From contig NZ_JAUSZH010000001.1 in the NCBI RefSeq assembly GCF_030817355.1, forward strand, positions 5,766,501 to 5,830,500: a stretch of DNA of 64,000 nt. The letters are read 5' to 3'. Positions 1-8,879 of this stretch are shown here, piece after piece. The number at the start of each line of letters is the position of its first letter. Positions within the stretch are counted from its first letter, which is position 1. The stretch is from Streptomyces sp. V1I1. Its GTDB lineage: Bacteria; Actinomycetota; Actinomycetes; Streptomycetales; Streptomycetaceae. Below the pieces are notes generated by a model. That model did no database searches. It was not told the DNA's origin and was given only the letters and a program-made list of their open reading frames with translations. Position numbers and translations under genes: made by a program.

Positions 1-82
1 CCAGGTTGGGACGCCCGTGTTACGCGGGCGGGCGCGCCGGATTACGGTCCGGGTACGCCCATCTCCGCCCGCGCCCCGCCGC

Positions 83-187
83 CCCGTGAGGTACCCGTGG
101 CACCCTGTGAGGTAAGCGTGGCACCCCGTGAGGTACCCGTGGCACCCCGTGAGGTACCCGTGGCACCCTGTGAGGAACCCGCGGCCC
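83..187. repeat. 21-bp tandem repeat, five copies
   Basis: Five consecutive 21-bp units begin at 83, 104, 125, 146 and 167. The consensus is CCCGTGAGGTACCCGTGGCA plus C; copies 1, 3 and 4 are identical, copy 2 has a few changes and copy 5 is more diverged. The unit length is a multiple of three, so every frame reads a seven-residue repeat, but no convincing gene spans it. The array ends within a few bases of the stop codon of the minus-strand gene at 191-781. It may be a recombination- or slippage-prone 3' flank of that gene. Confidence 0.85.
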
Positions 188-190
188 TCC

Positions 191-781
191 TCACGCGCGG
201 CGTCCGAGCAGCGCCAGCAGCCTGGCCTGGTGGCTGTCGCCCGGCGGCGGCTCGATCGGCGGGGCGAAAAGACCGGACTTCGACAGGCCCGAGGCGTACG
301 GAGTGACCTCGTCGAGCGCAAAGCTCACCAGCACATCCGGCAGCCGCTCCGGCGCGCCGATCGCACGGGACAGGTCCCAGCTGTGCACGACCGCGTCCGT
401 GATCATCTGCGCGCAGTACGCCACCGCCGGCGTCTCGCCGTACGAGAGGAGCACGGTCTGCTCCAGCGCCCCCGGCTCCCCGAACGCCTTCCGCGCGGCG
501 CGCGCGGCCGCGTCCCAGCTCGCCCGCGGGTGGGCGCCGAGCACATCGCCGTCGTACGCGTCGCCCACTTCATCGATGCCGGCTCCGTCGGTCACCAGGT
601 CCGGCACCCACAGCTGTTCCGAGGTGAGATGGTTGACGAGATCGCGTACGGACCACTCGGTGCAGGGCGTCGGGTCGTCCCACTGATCGGCCCGTACCGC
701 GTGCACGCGTTCGGTGAACAGCGCGAGCGCTTCGGCGTGCCGGCTGAGCAGGGTTGCTACGTGGTTTTCCATACGGTTCAC
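191..781 (-). CDS. TIGR03086-type DinB-like metal-binding protein
   Basis: This 196-residue protein resembles the TIGR03086 branch of the DinB/mycothiol-dependent maleylpyruvate isomerase N-terminal superfamily. These are four-helix-bundle proteins that usually bind a metal through scattered histidines. The segment EWSVRDLVNHLT at about residues 42-53 is the family hallmark and H51 is a likely ligand. A second conserved block, HSWDLSRAIG, begins at H133. The fold is clear but no reaction can be assigned. Translation can begin at a GTG (781) or an ATG three codons later (772); neither has a strong ribosome site. The gene stands alone, upstream of and in the same orientation as a SanA-like gene. 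Confidence 0.85.
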   Translation of the reverse strand: MNRMENHVATLLSRHAEALALFTERVHAVRADQWDDPTPCTEWSVRDLVNHLTSEQLWVPDLVTDGAGIDEVGDAYDGDVLGAHPRASWDAAARAARKAFGEPGALEQTVLLSYGETPAVAYCAQMITDAVVHSWDLSRAIGAPERLPDVLVSFALDEVTPYASGLSKSGLFAPPIEPPPGDSHQARLLALLGRRA

Positions 782-823
782 TGTCGCGCGCCGCGGATGC
801 CGGCGCGAGTCTGTCGCCGCGTG

Positions 824-1510
824 TCACCGGGCGGCTGCGGCCAGCGCTTCCCTCACACCGGGCTCCTCGGCCCCCAGGAACCGGGGATCCGGCGTGAACG
901 CGGCATCCAGCGCCGCCTTGCCGGCCGCGAACATCTCCCGCGTCCCGCCGTAGTACCAGGTCGCGTCGTGGGGTTCGGCGACCCCGACGCCGTACGACTC
1001 GACCCCAGCCGCCCGGCAGAGCGCGACGGCCCGCCGGATGTGGAAGCCCTGGGTCACCAGGACCGCGCGCCGGACCCCGAAGATCTTCTTGGCGCGTACG
1101 CAGGAGTCCCAGGTGTCGAACCCGGCGTAGTCGCTGACGATTCGCTTGTCCGGCACGCCGCGGGCGGTGAGATACGTGCGCATGGCGTCCGGCTCGTCGT
1201 ACTCCACGCGGCTGTTGTCGCCCGTGACGAGCACGACCTTGACCTTGCCCGCACGGTACAACTCGGCGGCGGCGTCGAGCCGGTGCGCGAGATAGGGCGT
1301 GGGGCGGCCCTTCCAGAGACCGGCCCCGAAGACGACGGCGACATCCTGCGCGGGGACCTGCGCGACGGTGCGGATGCGGCTGTCGGCGACGGCATGCATC
1401 CAGGTCGCGGGAGCGAGCGCGAAGACGCAGGCGAGCATGACGGCCTGCGCGACCCGCCGCTGGGCGCGCCGGGTCCGGGGTGCTTTGGGAAGTCGTAGTC
1501 TCACCTTCAC
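824..1510 (-). CDS. SanA/YdcF/ElyC-family membrane-anchored protein
   Basis: The 228-residue protein has a basic N-terminus (residues 1-20), one membrane segment at about 22-40 and an extracytoplasmic DUF218 domain. Family signatures are VVFGAGLWKGRPTPYLAHRL from about residue 59, a VTGDNS strand-loop at 95-100, and a GFHIRRAV segment near residue 157. Relatives such as SanA, YdcF and ElyC are linked to envelope permeability and peptidoglycan precursor metabolism. The exact reaction is not established for most members. Length fits the family. The gene reads away from the chelatase-like gene at 1738 with about 230 bp between starts, so the two probably share a divergent promoter region. Confidence 0.9.
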   Translation of the reverse strand: MKVRLRLPKAPRTRRAQRRVAQAVMLACVFALAPATWMHAVADSRIRTVAQVPAQDVAVVFGAGLWKGRPTPYLAHRLDAAAELYRAGKVKVVLVTGDNSRVEYDEPDAMRTYLTARGVPDKRIVSDYAGFDTWDSCVRAKKIFGVRRAVLVTQGFHIRRAVALCRAAGVESYGVGVAEPHDATWYYGGTREMFAAGKAALDAAFTPDPRFLGAEEPGVREALAAAAR

Positions 1511-1737
1511 GCCTGGTCAGACGTGGATTGGGCCGGATCGGTTCGGTCGGGGGCGTATCCGCCGCTCTCCATCTCGATCCGGCCCATGGCGGCACCGCCT
1601 CCCGGATGTTCCGGTTCCGATGTCGATCACAGTAGGTGACGGGCCTGACAACGCCGCCGGGGCGCCGGTGAGCCCGTGGAAAACACCCGTCACCCTCACG
1701 CAACGACCCGGCAATCTCGGCACGTCAGGATCGCTTC

Positions 1738-2649
1738 ATGACGGAGCCGGCGCACCTTCGCGAGTCCCTGCCCCTCGACGCCACGCCCCTCGACAGCACA
1801 GCGCAGCTGCTCCTGCGCATCTCCGACCAGCTCGGCAGCCAACTCAGCCACGTCACACTGAACGGAACCCGCAGGCGTATGCCCCCGACCGAACGGCCCA
1901 CCCTCGTCGCCGTCGCGCACGGCAGCCGCGACCCACGCGCCCTGCGCACCGTCACCGAGCTCCTCGACCGAGTCCGCGAGCTGCGCCCCGGACTCGACGT
2001 CCGCCTCGGCCACATCGAGCTGAACGAGCCGCTGCTGCCCGGCACCCTCGCCGCGCTCCACAGCGAGCGGCATACGGACGGCGCCCGCGCCGTCCTCGTA
2101 CCGCTGCTGCTCAGCCGCGGCTACCACGTCAAGCACGATCTGCCGCAGGCAGCCGCGGCCGTACCCGGCGCGGACATACGCATCGCCGCCCCGCTCGGCC
2201 CGCACCCCCTCCTCGTGGAGGCGCTCTGCTCCCGGCTGGCGGAGGCGGGCTGGCGGCCCGAGGACGGCACCAGCCGCAGCACCGGAGTGGTCCTGGCCGC
2301 CGCGGGCTCGCGCGACCCCGATTCCGCGTCCGACACCCGGCGCACCGCGGAACTGCTCAGCGAGCGGCTCGGCGGAGTGCCGGTCGTTCCCGCCTACGCG
2401 TCGGCTGCCCGGCCCACCGTCCCCGCGGCCCTGCGCGCGCTCGCCGCCCGGGGCCGCCACCGCATCGCCGTCGCCTCCTACTTCGCGTTCCCGGGTCTGT
2501 TCGCCACCCGCAGCGCCGCCGCCGGGCCCTGGATCGCCGCCGCCCCGCTCGGCGCGCACCCGGCCCTGGCCCGGCTGCTGCTACAGCGCTACGACGAGGC
2601 CCTGAGCGCTGCGCACGCTACGCAGCGGCGCGAACTCGCCCCTGCGTAG
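1738..2649 (+). CDS. Sirohydrochlorin chelatase (CbiX)-like protein
   Basis: A 303-residue protein with two CbiX-type repeats. The first opens with [12 protein letters not shown] at residues 57-68, whose H61 corresponds to the metal-inserting histidine of CbiX/SirB chelatases. The second opens near residue 182 with [11 protein letters not shown], where that histidine is replaced. Chelatases of this family insert Co or Fe into sirohydrochlorin for cobalamin or siroheme. No other tetrapyrrole gene is nearby, so the substrate is unproven. About 45 N-terminal residues precede the domain, and an internal ATG at 1879 is an alternative start. It is followed 46 bp later by dgt. Confidence 0.88.
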   Translation: MTEPAHLRESLPLDATPLDSTAQLLLRISDQLGSQLSHVTLNGTRRRMPPTERPTLVAVAHGSRDPRALRTVTELLDRVRELRPGLDVRLGHIELNEPLLPGTLAALHSERHTDGARAVLVPLLLSRGYHVKHDLPQAAAAVPGADIRIAAPLGPHPLLVEALCSRLAEAGWRPEDGTSRSTGVVLAAAGSRDPDSASDTRRTAELLSERLGGVPVVPAYASAARPTVPAALRALAARGRHRIAVASYFAFPGLFATRSAAAGPWIAAAPLGAHPALARLLLQRYDEALSAAHATQRRELAPA

Positions 2650-2683
2650 CCCACCACATCGCCCGACTGCCACCGGCTCCGGT

Positions 2684-2689
2684 TACCTT
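2684..2689 (+). promoter_or_regulatory. Candidate -10 box of a leaderless dgt transcript
   Basis: TACCTT lies six bases before the dgt start codon. An actinobacterial TANNNT box at this distance implies transcription starting at or next to the ATG. No Shine-Dalgarno sequence precedes the ATG, in agreement. The -35 region is not clear. Confidence 0.4.
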
Positions 2690-2695
2690 CGGTGC

Positions 2696-4048
2696 ATGGC
2701 AGGCACCACCGGCACCACCTCATCCGGCCCCGGCGCATACGACGCCCCCGACGACGCTTACGACGAGGCGGCCACCGCACGCTGGGCCCCCGAGCCGGAC
2801 AAACGCCCCGGCCGCACCGCCTTCCAGCGCGACCGCGCGCGCGTGCTGCACTCCTCCGCGCTGCGCCGGCTCGCCGGCAAGACCCAGGTGGTCACCCCCG
2901 GCACCCGCAATCAGGCCTGGGACGCCAGCCCCCGCACCCGGCTCACCCACTCCCTGGAATGCGCCCAGGTCGGACGGGAACTGGGCGCGGCGCTCGGCTG
3001 CGACCCCGATCTCACCGAGGCCGCCTGCCTCGCCCACGACATGGGCCACCCGCCGTTCGGACACAACGGCGAGCAGGCACTGAACGACTTCGCGAAGGAC
3101 TGCGGCGGCTTCGAGGGCAACGCCCAGTCGCTGCGGCTGCTGACCCGTATCGAGCCCAAGCGGTTCGTCCACCGCACGATGACATCAGCCGGTGCCGAAG
3201 CGGGGACCGGCGAGCTCGTCAGCGTCGGCCTCAACCTCACCCGGGCAGTCCTGGACGCCGCCACCAAATACCCCTGGCCGCGCGGCGGACACCCCACCGA
3301 CCCCGACTCGGTGAAATTCGGGGTCTACGAGGACGACCTGCCGGTCTTCGAGTGGGCCCGCGAGGGCGCCCCCGAGTACCGCAAGTGCTTCGAGGCCCAG
3401 GTCATGGACTGGTCCGACGACGTGGCGTACTCCGTGCACGACTTCGAGGACGGACTGCACGCCGGCCATATCGACCCCAACCTCCTCCTCGCCGAACCTG
3501 AACGCAGCGACATCTGGCAGGTGGCGATCGGGCGGTACGTACCCGAGGACACCGATCCGCAGGAGCTGGCCGAGGCCCTGGACCGGCTCATCGACCAGGA
3601 GTGGTGGCCGCACCACTACGACGGCTCGGCGGTCGCGCAGGCCCGGCTGAAGGACGCCACCAGCCAGCTCATCGGCCGCTTCTGCCTCGCCGCCGAGGGC
3701 GCGACCCGCCAGAGATACGGCTCCGGGCGGCTCACCCGGTACGCCGCCGAGCTGGTCGTTCCGCGTGCCGCCCGCAATGAATGCGCGGTCCTCAAGGCCG
3801 TCGCCGACCGCTATGTGATGCAGCGCGCCGAACAGGAGGCGCTCCGCGCCGACCAGCGCATCGTGCTCGCCGAACTGGCCGAGGCGCTCACCGCCCGCGC
3901 CCCCGAGAGCCTCGACCCGCAATTCCGTGCTCTGTTCGACGCCGCCCCCGACGACCGGGCGCGCAAGCGGGTGATCGTCGACCAGCTCGCCTCGCTCACG
4001 GACGCCTCCGCCCGCACCCTGCACGCCCAGCTCACGGCCCGCCGCTGA
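2696..4048 (+). CDS. dgt: Deoxyguanosinetriphosphate triphosphohydrolase-like protein
   Basis: This 450-residue HD-superfamily enzyme is predicted to hydrolyse dNTPs to deoxynucleosides and triphosphate, a cytosolic role in dNTP pool control. The metal ligands of the HD site are visible: H85 in [15 protein letters not shown]114-D115 in [16 protein letters not shown], and a later Asp in [14 protein letters not shown]. The motif [17 protein letters not shown] segment near residues 42-53 is also typical. Length matches bacterial Dgt-like proteins of about 420-500 residues. It lies just upstream of a ferredoxin reductase and dnaG. A -10-like hexamer abuts the start, suggesting a leaderless mRNA. 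Confidence 0.95.
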   Translation: MAGTTGTTSSGPGAYDAPDDAYDEAATARWAPEPDKRPGRTAFQRDRARVLHSSALRRLAGKTQVVTPGTRNQAWDASPRTRLTHSLECAQVGRELGAALGCDPDLTEAACLAHDMGHPPFGHNGEQALNDFAKDCGGFEGNAQSLRLLTRIEPKRFVHRTMTSAGAEAGTGELVSVGLNLTRAVLDAATKYPWPRGGHPTDPDSVKFGVYEDDLPVFEWAREGAPEYRKCFEAQVMDWSDDVAYSVHDFEDGLHAGHIDPNLLLAEPERSDIWQVAIGRYVPEDTDPQELAEALDRLIDQEWWPHHYDGSAVAQARLKDATSQLIGRFCLAAEGATRQRYGSGRLTRYAAELVVPRAARNECAVLKAVADRYVMQRAEQEALRADQRIVLAELAEALTARAPESLDPQFRALFDAAPDDRARKRVIVDQLASLTDASARTLHAQLTARR

Positions 4049-4164
4049 GCAGCTGGGAGAGCCCCCGCGGCGCGTCCGGGATGACACGCCCAGGGGTCAC
4101 TCCCTCTTCCGCCATAACGCTGCGTGCGGGACGCTCGCTGAAGGCTGCGCAGCGTAAAAGCAAA

Positions 4165-4171
4165 GAGGAGG
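4165..4171 (+). promoter_or_regulatory. Ribosome-binding site of the ferredoxin reductase
   Basis: GAGGAGG ends six bases before the GTG at 4178. It fixes that GTG as the start. Confidence 0.8.
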
Positions 4172-4177
4172 CATCAA

Positions 4178-5440
4178 GTGGTCGACGCACATCGGACATT
4201 CGTCATCGTCGGCGGTGGACTTGCCGGAGCCAAGGCCGCCGAGACCCTCCGCGCCGAAGGGTTCACCGGCCGCGTGATCCTCATCGGTGACGAACGCGAC
4301 CACCCTTACGAACGGCCGCCCCTGTCCAAGGGCTATCTGTCGGGCAAGGAGGAGCGCGACAGCGTCTTCGTCCACGAACCCGCCTGGTACGCCCAGGCCG
4401 ACGTCGAACTGCACCTCGGCCAGACCGTCGTCGCCGTCGACCGGGACGCCAAGTCCGTACGCCTGGGCGACGGCACCGTACTGCACTACGACAAGCTGCT
4501 GCTGGCCACCGGAGCCGAGCCGCGCCGCCTGGACATCCCCGGCACCGAGCTGGCCGGCGTCCACCATCTGCGCCGCCTCGCCCACGCGGACCGGCTGCGC
4601 CAGGTGCTCACCGCGCTCGGCCGCGACAACGGCCATCTGGTCATCGCGGGCGCGGGCTGGATCGGCCTGGAGGTCGCGGCCGCCGCCCGCGGCTACGGCG
4701 CAGAAGTCACCGTCGTCGAACCGGAAGCCACCCCGCTGCACCAGGTCATCGGCCCCGAGCTGGGCCAGGTCTTCGCCGAACTGCACCGCGAGCACGGTGT
4801 CCGCTTCCACTTCGGCGCCCGCCTCACCGAGATCACCGGCCAGGACGGCATGGTCCTCTCCGTCCGTACCGACGACGGCGAGGAGCACCCGGCCCACGAC
4901 GTCCTCGCCGCGATCGGCGCGGCCCCGCGGGCCGCCCTCGCCGAAGCCGCCGGCCTCGCGCTCGCGGACCGGGCGCACGGCGGCGGCATCGCCGTCGACG
5001 CCGGACTGCGCACCTCCGACCCCGACATCTACGCGGCGGGCGACGTCGCGGCCGCCCACCACCCGCTGCTGGAGGCCAGGCTGCGCGTCGAGCACTGGGC
5101 GAACGCCCTCAACGGTGGCCCGGCCGCAGCGCGCTCGATGCTCGGCCAGGATGTCTCGTACGACCGCATCCCGTACTTCTTCTCCGACCAGTACGACCTG
5201 GGCCTGGAGTACTCAGGCTGGGCACCGCCCGGCTCGTACGAGCAGGTGGTGCTCCGCGGCGACGTCGGGAAACGGGAGTTCATCGCCTTCTGGCTGAAGG
5301 ACCGCCGGGTGCTCGCCGGGATGAACGTCAATGTGTGGGACGTCACCGACCCGATCCAGCAGCTGATCCGCTCCGGGGCCCCGGTGGACCCGGAAGCCCT
5401 CGCCGACCCTTCCGTACCGCTCACTTCCCTCAACAGCTGA
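4178..5440 (+). CDS. FAD-dependent ferredoxin reductase-type oxidoreductase
   Basis: A 420-residue pyridine-nucleotide-disulphide oxidoreductase of the dioxygenase/rubredoxin/P450 ferredoxin-reductase type. An FAD-binding Rossmann motif, VIVGGGLAGAKAAETLRAEG, begins near residue 9. An NAD(P)H-binding motif, VIAGAGWIGLEVAAAARGYG, begins near residue 153. The FAD-contacting segment DIYAAGDVAAA is near residue 284, followed by a reductase C-terminal domain. These enzymes pass electrons from NAD(P)H to a ferredoxin serving P450s or Rieske oxygenases. No partner gene is adjacent, so the acceptor is unknown. The GTG start is set by a strong GAGGAGG. Confidence 0.93.
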   Translation: MVDAHRTFVIVGGGLAGAKAAETLRAEGFTGRVILIGDERDHPYERPPLSKGYLSGKEERDSVFVHEPAWYAQADVELHLGQTVVAVDRDAKSVRLGDGTVLHYDKLLLATGAEPRRLDIPGTELAGVHHLRRLAHADRLRQVLTALGRDNGHLVIAGAGWIGLEVAAAARGYGAEVTVVEPEATPLHQVIGPELGQVFAELHREHGVRFHFGARLTEITGQDGMVLSVRTDDGEEHPAHDVLAAIGAAPRAALAEAAGLALADRAHGGGIAVDAGLRTSDPDIYAAGDVAAAHHPLLEARLRVEHWANALNGGPAAARSMLGQDVSYDRIPYFFSDQYDLGLEYSGWAPPGSYEQVVLRGDVGKREFIAFWLKDRRVLAGMNVNVWDVTDPIQQLIRSGAPVDPEALADPSVPLTSLNS

Positions 5441-5462
5441 CGGGAGTGTCACAGCGCCACCG

Positions 5463-5468
5463 TAGACT
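5463..5468 (+). promoter_or_regulatory. Candidate -10 box of a leaderless dnaG transcript
   Basis: TAGACT lies seven bases before the dnaG GTG, and no Shine-Dalgarno sequence precedes that codon. A CTGACG about 20 bases upstream is a weak -35 candidate. The arrangement fits a leaderless mRNA. Confidence 0.45.
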
Positions 5469-5475
5469 TCCGCGT

Positions 5476-7380
5476 GTGGCAGGCAGGATCAACGATGACG
5501 ACGTGAAGGCGGTCCGGGACGCGGTCCCGATCGACGCCGTCGTTTCCGAGTACCTCCAGCTGCGCAACGCCGGCGGCGGAAACCTCAAGGGGCTCTGCCC
5601 CTTCCACGACGAGAAGTCCCCCTCCTTCCAGGTCAGCCCGAGCAAGGGTCTCTTCCACTGCTTCGGCTGCCAGGAAGGCGGCGACACCATCGCCTTCGTG
5701 ATGAAGATCGACCATCTCTCCTTCTCCGAGACGGTCGAGCGCCTCGCCGCGACGGCGGGCATCACCCTGCGCTACGAGGAGGGCGGGTACAACCCCACCC
5801 ACCAGCGGGGCGAGCGCATCCGCCTGGTCGAGGCGCACAAGGTCGCCGCGCAGTTCTACATCGAGCAGCTGGAGACCGGCCCCGAGGCCGAGACGGGCCG
5901 TAAGTTCCTCGCCGAGCGTGGCTTCGACCAGGCCGCCGCCCAGCACTTCAGCGTCGGCTACAGCCCGCAGGGCTGGGACCACCTCACCCGCTTTCTGCGC
6001 GGGAAGGGCTTCAGCGACAAGGAGCTGATCCTCTCCGGCCTCTCCCAGGACGGCCGCCGCGGCCCCATCGACCGCTTCCGCGGCCGGCTGATGTGGCCGA
6101 TCCGCGATATCTCGGGCGATGTCGTCGGCTTCGGAGCACGCAAGCTGTACGAGAGCGACAACGGGCCGAAGTACCTCAATACCCCTGAGACGGGCATCTA
6201 CAAGAAGTCCCAGATGCTGTACGGCATCGATCTCGCCAAGAAAGAGATCGCCAAGACCAGCCGGGCCGTCGTCGTCGAGGGCTACACCGATGTCATGGCC
6301 TGCCATCTGGCCGGGGTCACCACCGCCATCGCCACCTGCGGCACGGCCTTCGGCGGCGACCACATCAAGATCCTGCGCCGGCTGCTGATGGACAATGCAA
6401 CGGCCGAGGTGATCTTCACCTTCGACGGTGACGCGGCCGGGCAGAAGGCGGCGCTGCGCGCCTTCGAGGACGACCAGAAGTTCGCCGCCGAGACCTCGAT
6501 CGCCATTACGCCCGGCGGCATGGACCCCTGCGAACTGCGCCTGGCCGAGGGCGACGACGCGGTGCAGAAGCTGGTCGAAACGCGCACGCCGCTTTTCGAG
6601 TTCGCGATCCGCCACAGCGTGCTGCGCCACAACCTGGAGACGCCCGCGGGCCGGGCCGCCGCGCTCGACGAGGCCGCGCCGATCGTCGCGGGCATCAAGA
6701 ACATCGCCATCCAGCACGAGTCGGCGGTGCAGCTCGCCGGCATCCTCGGCATCCTCGACACGCAGTTCGTGGTCAAGCGGGTCGCCCAGCTCGCCCGCTG
6801 GGCCCGCGATCGCGGCGGCCGCGGCCCCGCGACCCCGTCCCGTAATCCGCAGTCGTACGAGACCCAGATCGCCCCGCGGACCCTCGCGGGCCCCGCCCTC
6901 AACCTCCGCAGCCCCGCCCACCGCACCGAACGCGAACTGCTCAAGCTCGCCCTCCAGCACCCGGATCTGGTCTCCCCGGCCTTCGACGCCTACGGCGTGG
7001 ACGAGTTCACCGCCCCGCCGTACGCCGCGGTCCGCCAGACCATCACCGAGGCCGGCGGCGCCGAACAGGGCACCCAGGACACCCCCGACTACCTCGCCCG
7101 CGTGCGCGACGCCGCCCCGAACGACACCGTGCGCGCCCTGGTCACCGAGCTCGCCGTCGAAGCGGTCCACGCCAGGACGGTCGACGAGACCTACGCCGGC
7201 ACCCAGCTCGTCCAGGTCCGGCTGCGCGCGGTCGACCGCCGCATCCGCGAGGTCCAGGGCAACCTCGCCCGCCTCGGCCCGCACGCCGACCCCGAGCACC
7301 ACACAGCCGTACAGAACGAACTGTGGGTGCTCCAGCAGTACGCCCAGTCCCTGCGCAACCAGGGCGCGGACGCCCTCTAG
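5476..7380 (+). CDS. dnaG: DNA primase DnaG
   Basis: This is the replicative primase that makes RNA primers at the fork, together with the DnaB helicase. I chose GTG 5476, giving 634 residues, because the protein then opens with VAGRINDDDVKAVRDAVPID, where family homology begins; the open frame continues upstream without similarity. Visible features are the N-terminal zinc ribbon (C41, H44, C62, C65), the catalytic RNA polymerase core, and the TOPRIM domain with E268 in VVVEGYTDVMA and D317/D319 in FTFDGDAAGQKA. The C-terminal helicase-interaction region ends the protein. A -10-like hexamer immediately upstream suggests leaderless expression. An HrdA-type sigma gene follows. Confidence 0.97.
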   Translation: MAGRINDDDVKAVRDAVPIDAVVSEYLQLRNAGGGNLKGLCPFHDEKSPSFQVSPSKGLFHCFGCQEGGDTIAFVMKIDHLSFSETVERLAATAGITLRYEEGGYNPTHQRGERIRLVEAHKVAAQFYIEQLETGPEAETGRKFLAERGFDQAAAQHFSVGYSPQGWDHLTRFLRGKGFSDKELILSGLSQDGRRGPIDRFRGRLMWPIRDISGDVVGFGARKLYESDNGPKYLNTPETGIYKKSQMLYGIDLAKKEIAKTSRAVVVEGYTDVMACHLAGVTTAIATCGTAFGGDHIKILRRLLMDNATAEVIFTFDGDAAGQKAALRAFEDDQKFAAETSIAITPGGMDPCELRLAEGDDAVQKLVETRTPLFEFAIRHSVLRHNLETPAGRAAALDEAAPIVAGIKNIAIQHESAVQLAGILGILDTQFVVKRVAQLARWARDRGGRGPATPSRNPQSYETQIAPRTLAGPALNLRSPAHRTERELLKLALQHPDLVSPAFDAYGVDEFTAPPYAAVRQTITEAGGAEQGTQDTPDYLARVRDAAPNDTVRALVTELAVEAVHARTVDETYAGTQLVQVRLRAVDRRIREVQGNLARLGPHADPEHHTAVQNELWVLQQYAQSLRNQGADAL

Positions 7381-7631
7381 CCCCGCTTGGGTAACCGCCC
7401 GGTCACGCACTGGACTCAAAAAGTAGCCGCACGCCCCTCGTGGCGGTGATGTGTCGTACCCCACACTGGGGTGCGGTGCCTGAGTCCCCGGAGCGCGGCC
7501 GGTCCACCCACAGTGGGCCTCTTACCCCCGCGGATCCGTTCATCGTGTACGGGACGGAAAGCGGCCCGGCCGCCTCCGTCCCGCTGCCGCACGCCCCCGA
7601 ACCGGCAGCGATCACCCTGGAGGTCGCCCCC

Positions 7632-8735
7632 GTGCAGACCCAGACCCTGACCGAGACCGATGCTGTCGCGGCCGTCTCCGCGCAGGTTCCCGCGCAGAGC
7701 CGGGCCGTACATCACCCCGAGACCGCGACCGTTCCCGAAGCGGTCCCGGAGACCGTCGTCGAGGATCCAGTGGAAGTGCCCGAGCCTCCGGAACGACGGG
7801 CCGGCCGCATCGACAGCGGCGGGCCCACATCCGACCTGTTCCGTCAGTATCTGCGGGAGATCGGCAGAATTCCGCTGCTCACGGCCGTCGAGGAGGTCGA
7901 ACTGGCGCGGCGCGTCGAAGCCGGTCTGTTCGCCGAGGAGAGGCTCGGCAAGACCCCCGACATCGACGACTCCCAACTCGCCGTCGACCTCGACAAATTG
8001 GTGGTCATGGGCCGGATGGCGAAGCGCCGGCTGATCGAGGCGAACCTCCGGCTCGTCGTCTCCGTCGCCAAGCGCTACGTAGGCCGCGGGCTGACCATGC
8101 TCGACCTCGTCCAGGAGGGAAACCTGGGCCTGATCAGGGCGGTCGAGAAATTCGACTACGCCCGCGGCTACAAGTTCTCCACGTACGCGACCTGGTGGAT
8201 CCGCCAGGCCATGTCCCGGGCCCTCGCCGACCAGGCACGCACCATCCGCGTCCCGGTCCACGTCGTCGAGCTGATCAACCGGGTCGTCCGGGTCCAGCGC
8301 CGGATGCTCCAGGAGCGCGGCTACGAACCCACCCACGAGGAGGTCGCCGTCCAGCTGGACCTGCCGCCGGAGCGGGTCAGCGAGGTGCTGCGGCTGGCGC
8401 AGGAGCCGGTCTCCCTGCACGCGCCGGTGGGGGAGGAGGACGACGTCGCCCTCGGGGATCTCATCGAGGACGGCGACGCGGCGTCGCCCGTCGAGTCGGC
8501 TGCCTTCCTGCTGCTGCGTGAGCACCTCGAGGCGGTGCTCTCCACTCTCGGCGAGCGCGAACGCAAGGTCGTTCAGCTGCGCTACGGGCTGGTCGACGGG
8601 AGGCCGCGGACGCTCGAAGAGATAGGCCGGATCTTCGGCGTGACGCGTGAGCGCATCCGCCAGATCGAGTCCAAGACCCTCAACAAGCTCCGCGACCACG
8701 CCTTCGCGGACCAGCTCCGCGGCTACCTGGACTGA
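7632..8735 (+). CDS. hrdA: Group 1/2 sigma-70 factor, HrdA-like
   Basis: An RNA polymerase sigma factor of the HrdA/B/C/D family. Region 1.2 is seen in [17 protein letters not shown], regions 2.3-2.4 in [19 protein letters not shown], region 3 follows, and the region 4.2 helix-turn-helix is in [20 protein letters not shown]. The gene name rests on its position after dnaG, as I recall for S. coelicolor, so the paralogue assignment is an inference. The start is uncertain: GTG 7632 has a GGAGG eight bases upstream, but the frame is open from GTG 7440 with other possible starts at 7449 and 7545. The extra N-terminus is low-complexity and Pro/Val/Thr-rich. It is probably a non-essential alternative to HrdB. 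Confidence 0.9.
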   Translation: MQTQTLTETDAVAAVSAQVPAQSRAVHHPETATVPEAVPETVVEDPVEVPEPPERRAGRIDSGGPTSDLFRQYLREIGRIPLLTAVEEVELARRVEAGLFAEERLGKTPDIDDSQLAVDLDKLVVMGRMAKRRLIEANLRLVVSVAKRYVGRGLTMLDLVQEGNLGLIRAVEKFDYARGYKFSTYATWWIRQAMSRALADQARTIRVPVHVVELINRVVRVQRRMLQERGYEPTHEEVAVQLDLPPERVSEVLRLAQEPVSLHAPVGEEDDVALGDLIEDGDAASPVESAAFLLLREHLEAVLSTLGERERKVVQLRYGLVDGRPRTLEEIGRIFGVTRERIRQIESKTLNKLRDHAFADQLRGYLD

Positions 8736-8736
8736 C

Positions 8737-8810
8737 TGGGGGCTTCGCCCCCAGACCCCCAGACCTCAATCTCCCCCAGACTTCGTCCGGGGGAGATTGA
8801 GGTGGGGGTC
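8737..8810. terminator. Paired hairpins between convergent genes (REP-like)
   Basis: A TGGGGG-CTTCG-CCCCCA hairpin (8737-8753) is followed by a long palindrome (8754-8810) whose centre reads CCCCCAGACTTCGTCCGGGG. The arms of the second extend through the inverted ACCTCAATCT stretch. It sits between the convergent sigma-factor and ABC-exporter genes and should terminate both. The core matches the repeat cluster at 61.4 kb, so it belongs to a dispersed palindromic family. Confidence 0.75.
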
Positions 8811-8879
8811 CCCTCACGCCCGCCAGGGCGTAGGGGGAGGGTAGGGGAACGCCCGCCGCAGGCGCACCGCCCCCCCGGA

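Noticed and set aside
4097..5095. Long open frame antisense to the ferredoxin reductase
   Set aside because: It mirrors the codon bias of the opposite gene, has no recognisable similarity and is a typical high-G+C shadow.
5449..7464. 671-codon open frame antisense to dnaG
   Set aside because: Its composition is explained by the G/C third positions of dnaG; there is no start signal or homology.
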